NCBI GenBank assembly: GCA_963715675.1
Contig: OY970265.1
Span: 186,001-250,000, forward strand
DNA: 64,000 nucleotides
Reading direction: 5' to 3'
DNA from: DASVWZ01 sp963715675
GTDB taxonomy: Bacteria; Acidobacteriota; Terriglobia; Terriglobales; Acidobacteriaceae
Position 1 is the stretch's first letter. Each line of letters begins with the position of its first letter. The notes beneath the pieces are model-generated. The model saw nothing but the letters and a program-made list of their open reading frames with translations. It ran no database searches and was not told the DNA's origin. Position numbers and translations under genes: made by a program. Below, piece by piece: positions 52,669-61,622 of this stretch.

Positions 52669-53110
52669 GGGGCAACGGCGTGCGCCGGGCCTTGTCCTGC
52701 CCGGAAGTCTCGATCAGACGCGGGCGGGCAGGCGGCCCTCATCGAACGCAACGGGCTACTGATCTACACATAACAACCCCATTGACATTCGGGTGTAAGA
52801 TTAAAAATGTCGCCGGGTTGGCTTTTCAATGAGGCTGCGGTTGCCAGACGTGGTATTGCCAAAGCCTCCGCCCTTCATCCAGCCACCCGGCGCTTTTCTC
52901 CCGCGATCCAGAAAGCTAATTCAGATCAGTACCCTACCGGCTTGTGTCCATTCTTCCACACGATGTGGTTGTATACTTTTCTCTACCTGCGCGGGGTTTA
53001 GCCTCGTGTTCACATTCCCCACAGGCTCACCAAGAAGCGTGTCGTTATGTCTATCGAGGTGACTGGAATCCGGCCGGCCGCTTGATGCGCCGCCGTTTGG
53101 AGGTTGAACG
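52669..53110. other. Non-coding stretch before the molybdoenzyme operon
   Basis: About 440 bases with no convincing gene. Promoter and leader of the following operon should lie here. Confidence 0.4.
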
Positions 53111-53734
53111 ATGCCAGAGGACGATCCAAACAATCCAGCAGAAGAACAGTCGGGCGTATCGCGCCGCGACTTTCTGAAGATCTCAACGATTTCTGCCGCA
53201 GCGGTTCCGCTGCTGGGGACCAAAGTGGTGCAGGCGGCGGGAGCGCCAGTCAAGGTTTACGGACCGGGAAAGGTGCCCGTCGAGCTCAGCATCAACGGGC
53301 AGAAACATAGTCTCCAGCTTGAGCCGCGGGTGACGCTGCTGGATGCCATGCGCGACGGACTCGAGATCACGGGCGCCAAGCGGGTATGCGATCGCGCCGA
53401 ATGTGGCGCCTGCACCGTCATCATGGACGGCAAAGTGGTGTATGCCTGCGCAGTGCTGGCCATTGAAGCTCAGGGCAAAGAGATCACGACCGTCGAGTCG
53501 CTGATGCAAGGCGAAACGCTGCATCCCATACAGCAGGCATTCGTGGAGAACGATGCGTCGCAGTGCGGCTTCTGCACCCCGGGGTTCGTGGTCGCATTCA
53601 AGGCATTCACGGACAAGCACCCGAATGCTACGCCGGAGGAGATCCGGCGCGGGCTGAGCGGCAACCTGTGCCGCTGCGGGACCTACCACGGAATTCAACA
53701 GGCCATCGCGCAGATGGCGCAGAAAGGAGCGTGA
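53111..53734 (+). CDS. Tat-exported [2Fe-2S] subunit of a xanthine-dehydrogenase-type molybdoenzyme
   Basis: A 207-residue protein. A twin-arginine signal (SRRDFLKISTISAAAVPLL) is followed by a plant-type ferredoxin domain (CDRAECGACTV with a last Cys in YACAV) and a helical domain with the second cluster (CGFCTPG and NLCRCGTYHG). It passes electrons from the molybdenum centre. The three-subunit operon (Fe-S, Mo, FAD) has gaps or overlaps of only a few bases. Periplasmic export of an entire complex through this subunit is likely, because the other subunits have no signals. Confidence 0.9.
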   Translation: MPEDDPNNPAEEQSGVSRRDFLKISTISAAAVPLLGTKVVQAAGAPVKVYGPGKVPVELSINGQKHSLQLEPRVTLLDAMRDGLEITGAKRVCDRAECGACTVIMDGKVVYACAVLAIEAQGKEITTVESLMQGETLHPIQQAFVENDASQCGFCTPGFVVAFKAFTDKHPNATPEEIRRGLSGNLCRCGTYHGIQQAIAQMAQKGA

Positions 53735-53737
53735 GCC

Positions 53738-56104
53738 ATGCCAGATTACGGTTGGCCGGAAGCGGAACAACGGACGCTGATTGGAAAACGCATTGCGCGC
53801 GTGGACTCACCGGTGAAGGTGTCCGGCCGCGCCAAGTACACGTATGACTATCACGCGCCGAACCTGCTGTTCGGGAAGGTCATTCGCTCGCCGTATGCGA
53901 AAGCGAAGATCGTGAGCATCGATGTGAGCGCGGCCGAGAAAATGCCGGGCGTGAAGGCAGTGCAGATCATCCAGAAGCCGGGCGCTACGGTGCAGTGGGC
54001 CGGAGATGAAGTGGTTGCGGTAGCGGCCATAGACGAGACGACCGCCGAAGATGCCGCGCGCGCCGTGCGGGTGCAATACCAGAAAATGGCGCACCTGGTG
54101 AGTGATGCCGAACCGCCCGTGGGGGCCGGGGAAGCCTCCGGTCCGATGAGCGGAGATGACGTGGATGACGCCCTCGGCAACCAGGTGCCGGAACGGCAAC
54201 TGATCGAATACCTCCAGCAGCATGGGGTCAGCTTCAAGGTGGAAGAGGATGATCTGAAGGAGTGGGCGAGCGATGGCGCGTCCGATGCGGTGATTGAGGC
54301 GATCCGCAAGGCGGAGTATCACCAGGTCAAGGACACCAAGCCACATTCCGCTTATCAGAAGGCGGCGGCACAGACACAAGGCGATCCCGACAAGGCATTC
54401 GCAGACGCGGACGTGGTGTCGGATGGGCTGTACGGGGCGTCCGTGATTGCACACTGTTGCCTGGAGTCGCACGGTTCGACCACGGAGTGGCCGGAGAAGG
54501 ATCACGTGCTGACTCACATCTCCACCCAGAATGTTTCCGGAATCGCTGGGCAGATGGCGGAACCACTGGAGATTCCGGCGGCCAATATTCGCGTACACCA
54601 GGATCATATCGGCGGGGGATTCGGCAGCAAGTTTGCGCCTGACCGCTGGGACATCGCCGGGGCGCGGCTTTCAAAAAAGGCGGGCCGGCCGGTGCGAATC
54701 ATGCTGGAGCGCGATGCTGAGTTGGAGGTGGCGGGGGCGCGGCCTTCGGCTTACGCCCGGGTAAAGATCGCAGCGAAAAAAGACGGCACCATTACCGCAT
54801 GGCAATCAAGATCGTGGGGAACGGGCGGGCCCGGGGGTGGTGGGATGCCGCCGATTCCGTACGTGTTCGCCATCCCGAATCAGCGCAAAGAGCACACCGC
54901 CATTCGCGCCAACATCGGGCCGGCGAGGGCGTGGCGGGCGCCGAACCATCCGCAGGCAGCGGCGATTACCATGGGCGCGCTGGATGATCTTGCGGCAAAG
55001 CTCAACATGGACCCGCTGGGTCTGTGGCTGAAGAACCTGGAGGTCACCGGGCCGCGGCGCGATACATATCGTGAAGAGCTGGGCATCGCGGCCGATCTGA
55101 TGGGATGGAAAGATAAGTGGAAGCCGCGCGGCCAGAATGTCACGGACGGCATCGCGCGCGGGCTGGGGCTTTCCATTCACACCTGGGGCGGGCGCGGGCA
55201 TGCCAGCGACTGTGATTTGACCATTCATCCCGATGGGTCCGTCGAAATCAAAATGGGCACGCAGGACCTGGGAACCGGCACGCGGACCACCATTGTCATT
55301 GTGGCGGCGGAAACCCTCGGACTGCCGGTCGAAGCCATCACCCTCTACATCGGAGATACGCTGTATCCGCCGTCGGGCGGGTCGGGCGGTTCGACGACGC
55401 CGGGCGGAGTGAGTTCCTCAACCCGGCGTGCCGCAGTGGATGCACGGGACGCATTGTTCGCCAAAGTCGCGCCCGCGCTCAATGCGCAGCCGGGAGATCT
55501 GGAGTGCGTGAACCGCACAGTTCGCGTGAAGAACGACCCCAGCCGTTCGTTGACCTGGAAGCTGGCGTGTTCCAAGATGGGGGCAATGCCGCTGACGGTG
55601 CGCGGGAAGAATCCTGACAAGAGCAAGCCGCCCGATCTCACCAACAGCGGCGTGGGTGGCGTAGGCATGGCCGATGTGGAAGTCGATCTTGAAACCGGCA
55701 TCGTGAAGGTGAAGAAAATGGTTGCGGTGCAGGATTGTGGCCTGATCATCGACTTGAGGCTGGCGGAGAGCAGTTGCTACGGTGCAATGATCATGGGCAT
55801 CAGCTATGCGTTGTTTGAAGAGAAGGTCTTCGATCAGGCCAGCGGACGCATGCTGAATCCGAATATGGAGTTCTACCGGCTGGCGGGGTTGAACGACATT
55901 CCGGAACTGGTGGTCCACATGATGACCGGCAAAGGATACGACGACCGCGGCGTGATTGGACTGGGTGAGCCGCCGGTGATTTCGCCGGGCGCGGCGATCG
56001 GAAATGCAGTGGCCAATGCGATTGGCGTGCGCGTGCCGTTTTTGCCCATCACGCCCGACAAGGTGCTGGCGGCGCTGTCGCAGAGCGCAAAGGCAGGTGC
56101 GTGA
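53738..56104 (+). CDS. Molybdopterin-binding subunit of a xanthine-dehydrogenase-type enzyme
   Basis: A 788-residue CoxL/XdhA-like subunit. N-terminal IGKRIARVDSPVKVSGRAKYT and later QDHIGGGFGSKFAP, PNHPQAAAITMGALDDL, MGTQDLGTGTRTT and GLGEPPVISPGAAIGNAVANAI are family motifs for the molybdopterin site; the final GEPP carries the catalytic glutamate. An extra segment of about 55 residues (roughly 145-200: VPERQLIEYLQQHGVSFKV...ASDAVIEAIRKAEY) is inserted into the N-terminal domain and resembles a short helical repeat common in Acidobacteria. Substrate unknown. Confidence 0.85.
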   Translation: MPDYGWPEAEQRTLIGKRIARVDSPVKVSGRAKYTYDYHAPNLLFGKVIRSPYAKAKIVSIDVSAAEKMPGVKAVQIIQKPGATVQWAGDEVVAVAAIDETTAEDAARAVRVQYQKMAHLVSDAEPPVGAGEASGPMSGDDVDDALGNQVPERQLIEYLQQHGVSFKVEEDDLKEWASDGASDAVIEAIRKAEYHQVKDTKPHSAYQKAAAQTQGDPDKAFADADVVSDGLYGASVIAHCCLESHGSTTEWPEKDHVLTHISTQNVSGIAGQMAEPLEIPAANIRVHQDHIGGGFGSKFAPDRWDIAGARLSKKAGRPVRIMLERDAELEVAGARPSAYARVKIAAKKDGTITAWQSRSWGTGGPGGGGMPPIPYVFAIPNQRKEHTAIRANIGPARAWRAPNHPQAAAITMGALDDLAAKLNMDPLGLWLKNLEVTGPRRDTYREELGIAADLMGWKDKWKPRGQNVTDGIARGLGLSIHTWGGRGHASDCDLTIHPDGSVEIKMGTQDLGTGTRTTIVIVAAETLGLPVEAITLYIGDTLYPPSGGSGGSTTPGGVSSSTRRAAVDARDALFAKVAPALNAQPGDLECVNRTVRVKNDPSRSLTWKLACSKMGAMPLTVRGKNPDKSKPPDLTNSGVGGVGMADVEVDLETGIVKVKKMVAVQDCGLIIDLRLAESSCYGAMIMGISYALFEEKVFDQASGRMLNPNMEFYRLAGLNDIPELVVHMMTGKGYDDRGVIGLGEPPVISPGAAIGNAVANAIGVRVPFLPITPDKVLAALSQSAKAGA

Positions 56105-57093
56105 TGAGACCCTTCGAATACGCAACTCCAACAACCACGGCGCAGGCAGTCAGCTTGCTGGGGGCGCAGTGGGGAAAAACCGAAGTGCTGGCGGGCGGCA
56201 CGGACCTGCTGTCGCTGATGAAGGACGACGTGGTTCGTCCCAAGCGGCTGGTGAATATCAAGCAAATCAGCGAACTCAACGGCGTAAAGGCCGGGACGCA
56301 GGGATTGCGAATCGGCTCGCTCACTACGCTCGGCGAACTGGCGGACAACGTTAATGTGGCGAAAGACTATCCGGCGCTGGCCGAGGCGATCGATCAGGCG
56401 GCGAGCCCGCAGATCCGCAACCTGGCAACGCTGGGCGGCAATTTGTGCCAGCGTCCGCGGTGCTGGTATTTCCGCGGCGGGCAGGGATTGTTGCCGAAGA
56501 GCGAGGACGGCAAGGACCCGGTCACCGGCGGTGAAAACCGGTATCACGCGATCCTGGGCAATGACGGGCCGGCGAAGTTTGTCAGTCCTTCAACCATCGT
56601 CCCGGCGCTGATCGCTTATGGAGCTACGGTTCGGCTGGTGGGGCCGAAAGGCAGCCGCGAATTCCCGCTGGAGAAGTTCTACCTGACTCCAAAAGCCGAT
56701 GGTGAACGCGAGCACGATTTGAAGCCGAACGAAATTTTGGCGGAAGTGATGGTGCCGTCACCGGCGGACCTGAAGGTCGCGTACTACGAGGTGCGGCAGA
56801 AGGCGGCGTTTGATTGGCCGCTCGCCGTGGCGGCGGTGGCGCTGAAGATGAGCCGATCAAGAGCACAATCGGCGCGGGTGGTGATGGGGCATGTGGCGCC
56901 GGTGCCCTGGATTTCGGTGGAGGCGCAGAGGGTTCTTACCTCAAAGGACTTCTCCGAAGATCTGGCGCGGGCGGCGGCGGAGGCAGCGGTCGCAAATGCG
57001 AAACCCCTGAGCCATAACGGATACAAAGTTCAACTTGCCCGGGTGGCCGTGAGACGGGCCATCATGAAAGCAGTCTCGGGAGGCGCCGCATGA
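56101..57093 (+). CDS. FAD-binding subunit of the molybdoenzyme
   Basis: A 330-residue CoxM/XdhB-like subunit. MRPFEYATPTTTAQAVSLLG, VLAGGTDLLSLMKDDVVRPK and SPQIRNLATLGGNLCQRPRCWYFRGG give the FAD-binding domain, then the C-terminal CO-dehydrogenase flavoprotein domain (KAAFDWPLAVAAVALK). It transfers electrons from the Fe-S subunit to an acceptor. It overlaps the Mo subunit and the next small gene by four bases each. Confidence 0.9.
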   Translation: MMRPFEYATPTTTAQAVSLLGAQWGKTEVLAGGTDLLSLMKDDVVRPKRLVNIKQISELNGVKAGTQGLRIGSLTTLGELADNVNVAKDYPALAEAIDQAASPQIRNLATLGGNLCQRPRCWYFRGGQGLLPKSEDGKDPVTGGENRYHAILGNDGPAKFVSPSTIVPALIAYGATVRLVGPKGSREFPLEKFYLTPKADGEREHDLKPNEILAEVMVPSPADLKVAYYEVRQKAAFDWPLAVAAVALKMSRSRAQSARVVMGHVAPVPWISVEAQRVLTSKDFSEDLARAAAEAAVANAKPLSHNGYKVQLARVAVRRAIMKAVSGGAA

Positions 57094-57338
57094 TCCGGCA
57101 ATCGCCGCTTGAGGAATCCGAGCGCTTCAACACCAGCCACCCGGACCTGTGCCCGGCGCTGCGCTGGAAAGGGCAATTCGTGCTGGCGGAGCATGATCCC
57201 ACGGTGCAGCGTTCCAATGATGGACTGTTCTGGTGCCTGCATACCCAAACCTGCATCGGTCCGGATGGGGAACTGGCCGAGCCCGGAAACTGCTCATCAT
57301 CGGGGAGGAAGTGCCACGGTACGGGGAAGTGCGGGTAG
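57090..57338 (+). CDS. Small Cys-rich protein of the molybdoenzyme operon
   Basis: An 82-residue protein overlapping the FAD subunit by four bases. CPALRWKGQFVLAEHD, then FWCLHTQTCIGPDGEL, GNCSSSGRKCHG and GKC hold six cysteines, probably a metal or redox site. It is a fourth operon member of unknown role. Its end overlaps the convergent gene by about 40 bases. Confidence 0.65.
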   Translation: MIRQSPLEESERFNTSHPDLCPALRWKGQFVLAEHDPTVQRSNDGLFWCLHTQTCIGPDGELAEPGNCSSSGRKCHGTGKCG

Positions 57339-58082
57339 GGACGTCCCGCGGGCGAGCCAACCCAGCGAACCTCGCGAGACAGTCTTTCGATTGTCGGGCG
57401 ATTGTCGAGTCACTAAGGCACCCGTCGGGCTGGTCGAGTCCGGACTGGCGGAGGTGATGTCAGCATCGTCCATCGTTTGACCTGCCACGATGGGTTTATT
57501 CGCGACCGTCTCATAGGCGTAACCGGTCAGGGTGGCAGTAATGGTAACCGGCCGCTGAACCTGAACGCTCAGCCGCGCCCAGCCGTAGTGGCTTTTGCCC
57601 TTGATCTTGAACTTCACACCCAGGTAGCGGTTCTTGACGTTGATCCAGTTTCCCCCAAAACTGTTGTTTCCGAACGCCATACGTTGGAGGCCACCGGCGA
57701 ACGCGTCTTTGGGGCCGATGCGCATTCCGGCTTTCATGGCTACCGCTCCGAACACGTTGTACACCACCTGATTGCTTTCGGACAGGTCGACTGCGAGCGA
57801 TTGCCAGGTGCTGCAACCGCCTTCGGTGGTACACGAGGAGTAGTGCTTGTTCTGGATGGTCAGCTCGGTTCTTCCGTTGCCGGTGAAATCCAACTTATAG
57901 CTACTACCATCACCAATGACACGGTGGGTAGGCGTATAGATGATCTTCGCCTCTGACGGTCCGGCCAAAGCCAGGATGGTTACTCCCGCCGCAGCCGCGG
58001 AGAGCGCGTATGAGTTCAACCGCAGCTGGCAGGGTGCGGCTAGGTTTCGGTTTTTCTCAGCGCGTTGAACAAATTGCCTCAT
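57297..58082 (-). CDS. Secreted hypothetical protein
   Basis: A 261-residue protein from MRQFVQRAEKNRNLAAP (ATG 58082, ribosome-binding site GGAAGGAG). Hydrophobic signal segment LSAAAAGVTILALAGP ending AEAK-like (SEAKI). The mature part is beta-rich: HRVIGDGSSYKLDFTGNGRTELTIQNKHYSS, MRIGPKDAFAGG, FGGNWINVKNRYLGVKFKIKGKSHYGWARLSV. The layout (repeated GWARL-type strands) resembles secreted or PEP-CTERM-like proteins of Acidobacteria, but the anchor is not present. Function unknown. Confidence 0.6.
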   Translation of the reverse strand: MRQFVQRAEKNRNLAAPCQLRLNSYALSAAAAGVTILALAGPSEAKIIYTPTHRVIGDGSSYKLDFTGNGRTELTIQNKHYSSCTTEGGCSTWQSLAVDLSESNQVVYNVFGAVAMKAGMRIGPKDAFAGGLQRMAFGNNSFGGNWINVKNRYLGVKFKIKGKSHYGWARLSVQVQRPVTITATLTGYAYETVANKPIVAGQTMDDADITSASPDSTSPTGALVTRQSPDNRKTVSRGSLGWLARGTSLPALPRTVALPPR

Positions 58083-58170
58083 ATCGTCTCCTTCCCTTGC
58101 GGAAGTCACTCTCCTAAACTCCGCCCCTGCGTGGTCAACCAATCCAAACAACATTTTGCTCGCTGGGCTC

Positions 58171-59424
58171 TTACCGGGTCAGCTTGTAGACCGTCCCACA
58201 ACCGTTGCCCCCGTTGCAGTTCAAATCGCCGCCCGAGGCGGTTGTACCATAGACATTCCCCGCCGAATCCACAATCACTCCCGCCTGGGGATCTTCTCCA
58301 TCCGCTCCTCCGGTGAATTCGTGCAGAATGCTATTCTTGCGGGTGCGGTCCAACATGAATACGGCGCCACACCCGGAATTGCAATCCTGGCTGCCGCCAT
58401 TCGGAGTCGTTCCGTAGATATTACCTTTTGTGTCCAGAGCCAGAGGTGCGTATATGGGCGGGTCATCAGCTCCACTGCCAGTAAAGCTATGCAGGATCGT
58501 CTCCTTGCCGGTTTTATCAACCTTGTAAATCGTCCCGCAGCCGTCCTCCATGGATGAGCAGTTTGGACCCGTTCCACCGGCGAAAGTAGCGCCGTAAAGA
58601 GTGCCCTCCTTGTCATGGACCAGGCCCGACCAGGGTTGTGCTCCATCGCCCCCGGTCCCGGTAAAACTGTGCAGCACGGTTTCTTTGCCTTTCGCGTCCA
58701 GCTTGAAGACTACTCCACAGCCGTACGGTGCGAAGCAGCTAAGGTCGCCTCCATACGCAGTAGCGCCGTACAAGTTTCCGGCTGCGTCGCGCACAATGGA
58801 TCCGGAAGGATAACCTCCGTCCTTCCCTCCGGTAAAGCTGTACAGCACAGTTTCCTTGCCGGCCGAATTCAGCTTAAACACGGTCCCACAGCCCCAGTTG
58901 AAGCATCCGCCAGCCTGCCCTCCCATTACTGTGCTGCCATATAAGTTTCCCTGCTCATCCCGAATCACCGCATTGGGATTCGCCGTGTATCCGCAGCATC
59001 CTCCTGGAAAGCTATAGAGAACAGTTTCATTTCCCTCCTTGTCTATCTTGAATATTGCGCCCGCGTTGTAGGCTCCGCCGTAGGTGGTTGTGCCATATAG
59101 CGTGCCTTTGGTATCGCGAACCATAGCCGTCTCAGGATTGGCGCCGTAGCCCGCGAGAAAGCTGTACAGTACATTCTCCTTGCCGGAGGGGCTGACTCTA
59201 AACGCAGTTCCCTCGTAGGAGACACCACCGCCATAGGTAGTGCCATACAGGTTGCCCAAACCGTCAACGACGAGACCGCTGTCCGGCGCCTGGCCGTCTG
59301 GCGAGCCCTTGAAGGCGTAGAGAACCTTGAACTTTTGTGCCGATGCCGGGATGGCAACAGCCACTAAGACCGCGAGTAAGGCTAGCCGGGGCCCCCAGTT
59401 GTGGCCCTGCTTAGGAGTCGTCAT
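58171..59424 (-). CDS. GloVer-type tandem-repeat secreted protein
   Basis: A 417-residue protein from MTTPKQGHNWGPRLALL (ATG 59424). A signal peptide is followed by about nine repeats of the form V-L-Y-S-F-x-G...D-G-x-N-L-Y-G-T-T-x-x-G-G, the choice-of-anchor/Gloeobacter-Verrucomicrobia tandem repeat, probably a beta propeller. Found widely in Acidobacteria. Extracellular; ligand unknown. Ribosome-binding site GGAGGGC. Confidence 0.9.
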   Translation of the reverse strand: MTTPKQGHNWGPRLALLAVLVAVAIPASAQKFKVLYAFKGSPDGQAPDSGLVVDGLGNLYGTTYGGGVSYEGTAFRVSPSGKENVLYSFLAGYGANPETAMVRDTKGTLYGTTTYGGAYNAGAIFKIDKEGNETVLYSFPGGCCGYTANPNAVIRDEQGNLYGSTVMGGQAGGCFNWGCGTVFKLNSAGKETVLYSFTGGKDGGYPSGSIVRDAAGNLYGATAYGGDLSCFAPYGCGVVFKLDAKGKETVLHSFTGTGGDGAQPWSGLVHDKEGTLYGATFAGGTGPNCSSMEDGCGTIYKVDKTGKETILHSFTGSGADDPPIYAPLALDTKGNIYGTTPNGGSQDCNSGCGAVFMLDRTRKNSILHEFTGGADGEDPQAGVIVDSAGNVYGTTASGGDLNCNGGNGCGTVYKLTR

Positions 59425-59524
59425 GGTCGCCCTCCTCTCAGATGAAGCGAGAGCTTCGACAAGGATCAAGCGAGCAATTATAGCCCCACCCGAACCCAGG
59501 TCAAGGAGACTTTCGACCCAGAGA

Positions 59525-59986
59525 TTACGCCGCCCCCTTCAAGTACGCCAGCACCTCTTCAGCGTGGCCGTCGGCTTTCACGTTGTTGAAGATGTGGGCG
59601 ATCTTGCCGTCGGGGCCGATTACAAACGTAGTGCGGGCGATCCCTTTCACGATCTTGCCATACATGTTCTTGTCTTTGATCACGCCGAACGCGCTGCAGA
59701 CTTTCTTGTCGGTGTCGGCCAGCAGGGTGTAGGGGAGATCGTACTTGTCCTCGAACTTTTTCTGGGCCTGAGACGAGTCGGCGGAAATGCCCAGAACCAC
59801 GGCTCCCGTCTTCTGAATTGCTTTGTATGCGTCGCGGAACCCGCACGCTTCTATGGTTCAACCGGGAGTATCGGCTTTCGGGTAGAAGAACAGGATCACG
59901 GTCTTGCCGCGAAAATCCTTGAGGGAAATGTTTTTGCCATTCTGGTCGGGCAAAGTGAACTCGGGGGCTTTATCATTAACTTGCAT
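59525..59986 (-). CDS. bcp: Peroxiredoxin (Bcp/AhpC-TSA type), probable selenoprotein
   Basis: A 153-residue peroxiredoxin from MQVNDKAPEFTLPDQNGK (ATG 59986, ribosome-binding site GAGGAAG). The peroxidatic motif normally reads TPGCTIEAC. Here codon 43 is UGA (59858-59860), followed in the same frame by TIEACGFRDAY, the resolving C48, and the full C-terminal fold (VVLGISADSSQAQKKFEDKY, ARTTFVIGPDGKI). The UGA replaces exactly the catalytic Cys. A hairpin with a G-starting loop follows 9 bases later (59829-59848). The simplest reading is selenocysteine at position 43; a nonsense mutation or error is possible. It reduces hydroperoxides. Confidence 0.8.
59829..59848 (-). promoter_or_regulatory. 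Bacterial SECIS-like hairpin
   Basis: On the minus strand GCGU-GCGG-GUU-CCGC-G-ACGC: two 4-bp stems with one bulged G and a 3-base loop that begins with G. The loop starts 17 bases after the UGA, inside the 16-37 range and loop rule described for bacterial SECIS elements. Confidence 0.6.
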
Positions 59987-61424
59987 GGATGTCTCTTCCT
60001 CTAGCACAACGTTATACCGCAGGACGGCCCGCGCCGTCATCCCGCTGGCGCTGGCCTTTGTGGGCTTTTTGACAGCGGCCGCACAAGTACCGCGTGGAGC
60101 AAAAGCAGATCAAGGACCGCGGGCGCTGGGATTGCTGGCCCTGTCGGCGAATGGCAGCGCGCACCTGATTCCGGTGGCGATCATGGTGGACGGCCAGTTT
60201 TATGACGCGTCAGCGTACAAGGCTTCTCCGGTGCCGATGGCGTTGTGGCCGGGGGTGGTATACGAAGCGGAGAAGAGCGGCGCTTCGCAGGGACTGTTCA
60301 CCGTAGGCGACGCTTTGCAGAACAAGCAGACAAGTATCTGGCTGGCGGAAGGGAAGTGGCAGACGACGGCGGCGCTGGCGGCCGCAGAGAAGAACAGCGC
60401 AGCGCGCCCTTCCAAGCCCCGTGGTCTGGATGATGATTCGGGGCCGCCGGTGTTGCGACATGCGGGATCGAGCAAACCGGAGGCGCCACAGACTGGAGCG
60501 GGACAAGCGGCTGCTCCGCCGGCGAGTGCGCCGGCAGCGGCGCCGCAGACGGGAGCCAGCGGATCGACGACGCAGACTGCGAGTTCGAGTTCGGCTGCGG
60601 CTCCCCCGGCGGCTGGGGCTCCGGCTGTGGCCGACACAACACAAACTTCTTCAGAGCCGGAAGATCCCAATCGGCCGGTTTTGAAGCGCGGCAAGCAGCC
60701 GCCAAAGCCTGCGCAGGCGGAAAGCGCGGCTTCTGCGAGCACGCCGCCCGGCAAGGCGGCGCCGGTTTCAGGGAAGGCTTCGGCTCCAGGCTCGGCTTCT
60801 TCTCCGTCTTCCGCTTCACCCCAGTCGAGTCAACTCCAGATCATCCCGGCCATTTCCGATGCCGATGGGCCGGAACCACGGTCGTATGTGTTTCCACTGA
60901 AGGCCGGCGAAGCAGAGGAATTCCAGAAAAAAGTGTTGACGCTGGCGGCAGGCGAGGTCCGCACTCACGAGAAACGGGAGGTGGGGGCAACCGGGGCGCC
61001 GGAACACCCGGTGCAGCGCGGGAAAGCAGTCACAGTCAAGGTTCCGCAACCCAGTTTCAAGGATGTCCAGCTACGGGTTTTCGATCTGACCAACAGCAAC
61101 GATGCCACGCTGGTGCTGATGGCAAAGGCGGAGAGCGTTCCGCGCGCCTCGTCTTCTGGAACTGCGACATCGCGGGAATATTTCGTGACCGTGGTGGCGC
61201 GGCAAGATCTCAATGGCGATTTGCATAAGGTTTTCGCCAGCGTCACGGACGCGCAGCATTTCGATGGGCCACGCTGGGAACTGATTGATGCGGTGGATGC
61301 CAACGGCGATGGGGCCGGCGAACTGCTGTTTCGGAAGACGTCGGACGCGGGCAGCGCGTTTGCGATTTATCGAGTGATTGGAGATCAGTTGTATCCGCTG
61401 TTTGAGGGCACGCCCGGAGAATAA
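59985..61424 (+). CDS. Secreted low-complexity protein
   Basis: A 479-residue protein from MDVSSSSTTLYRR (ATG 59985, which overlaps the start of the divergent peroxiredoxin in the shared CATG). Signal/TM segment AVIPLALAFVGFLTAAAQ. Residues about 150-290 are almost entirely A, P, S, G, Q and T. The C-terminal domain has VRTHEKREVG, VQLRVFDLTNSNDATLVLMAK, YFVTVVARQDLNGDLHKVFASV and ELIDAVDANGDGAGELLFRK, an FG-GAP/VCBS-like strand. No known function. The start is not certain; the frame is open upstream. Confidence 0.5.
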   Translation: MDVSSSSTTLYRRTARAVIPLALAFVGFLTAAAQVPRGAKADQGPRALGLLALSANGSAHLIPVAIMVDGQFYDASAYKASPVPMALWPGVVYEAEKSGASQGLFTVGDALQNKQTSIWLAEGKWQTTAALAAAEKNSAARPSKPRGLDDDSGPPVLRHAGSSKPEAPQTGAGQAAAPPASAPAAAPQTGASGSTTQTASSSSAAAPPAAGAPAVADTTQTSSEPEDPNRPVLKRGKQPPKPAQAESAASASTPPGKAAPVSGKASAPGSASSPSSASPQSSQLQIIPAISDADGPEPRSYVFPLKAGEAEEFQKKVLTLAAGEVRTHEKREVGATGAPEHPVQRGKAVTVKVPQPSFKDVQLRVFDLTNSNDATLVLMAKAESVPRASSSGTATSREYFVTVVARQDLNGDLHKVFASVTDAQHFDGPRWELIDAVDANGDGAGELLFRKTSDAGSAFAIYRVIGDQLYPLFEGTPGE

Positions 61425-61622
61425 GAAACGCAGGATTAACGCTTCTTTCATCCCTCTGTGTTTTCGGGAATATGATCAGAATTCCCACCCCAACGTCGCA
61501 CAGAACGCGCCGCTAGGATAGGAGCACCCGCTCTGAAGCCGCGCCCTTTCAAATCCGGACTGAAGTCAGAGTTTTTTGCGCGGCCCTAGCCTCAAGGGAG
61601 GCAACGCCCCGACGGAATGCGT

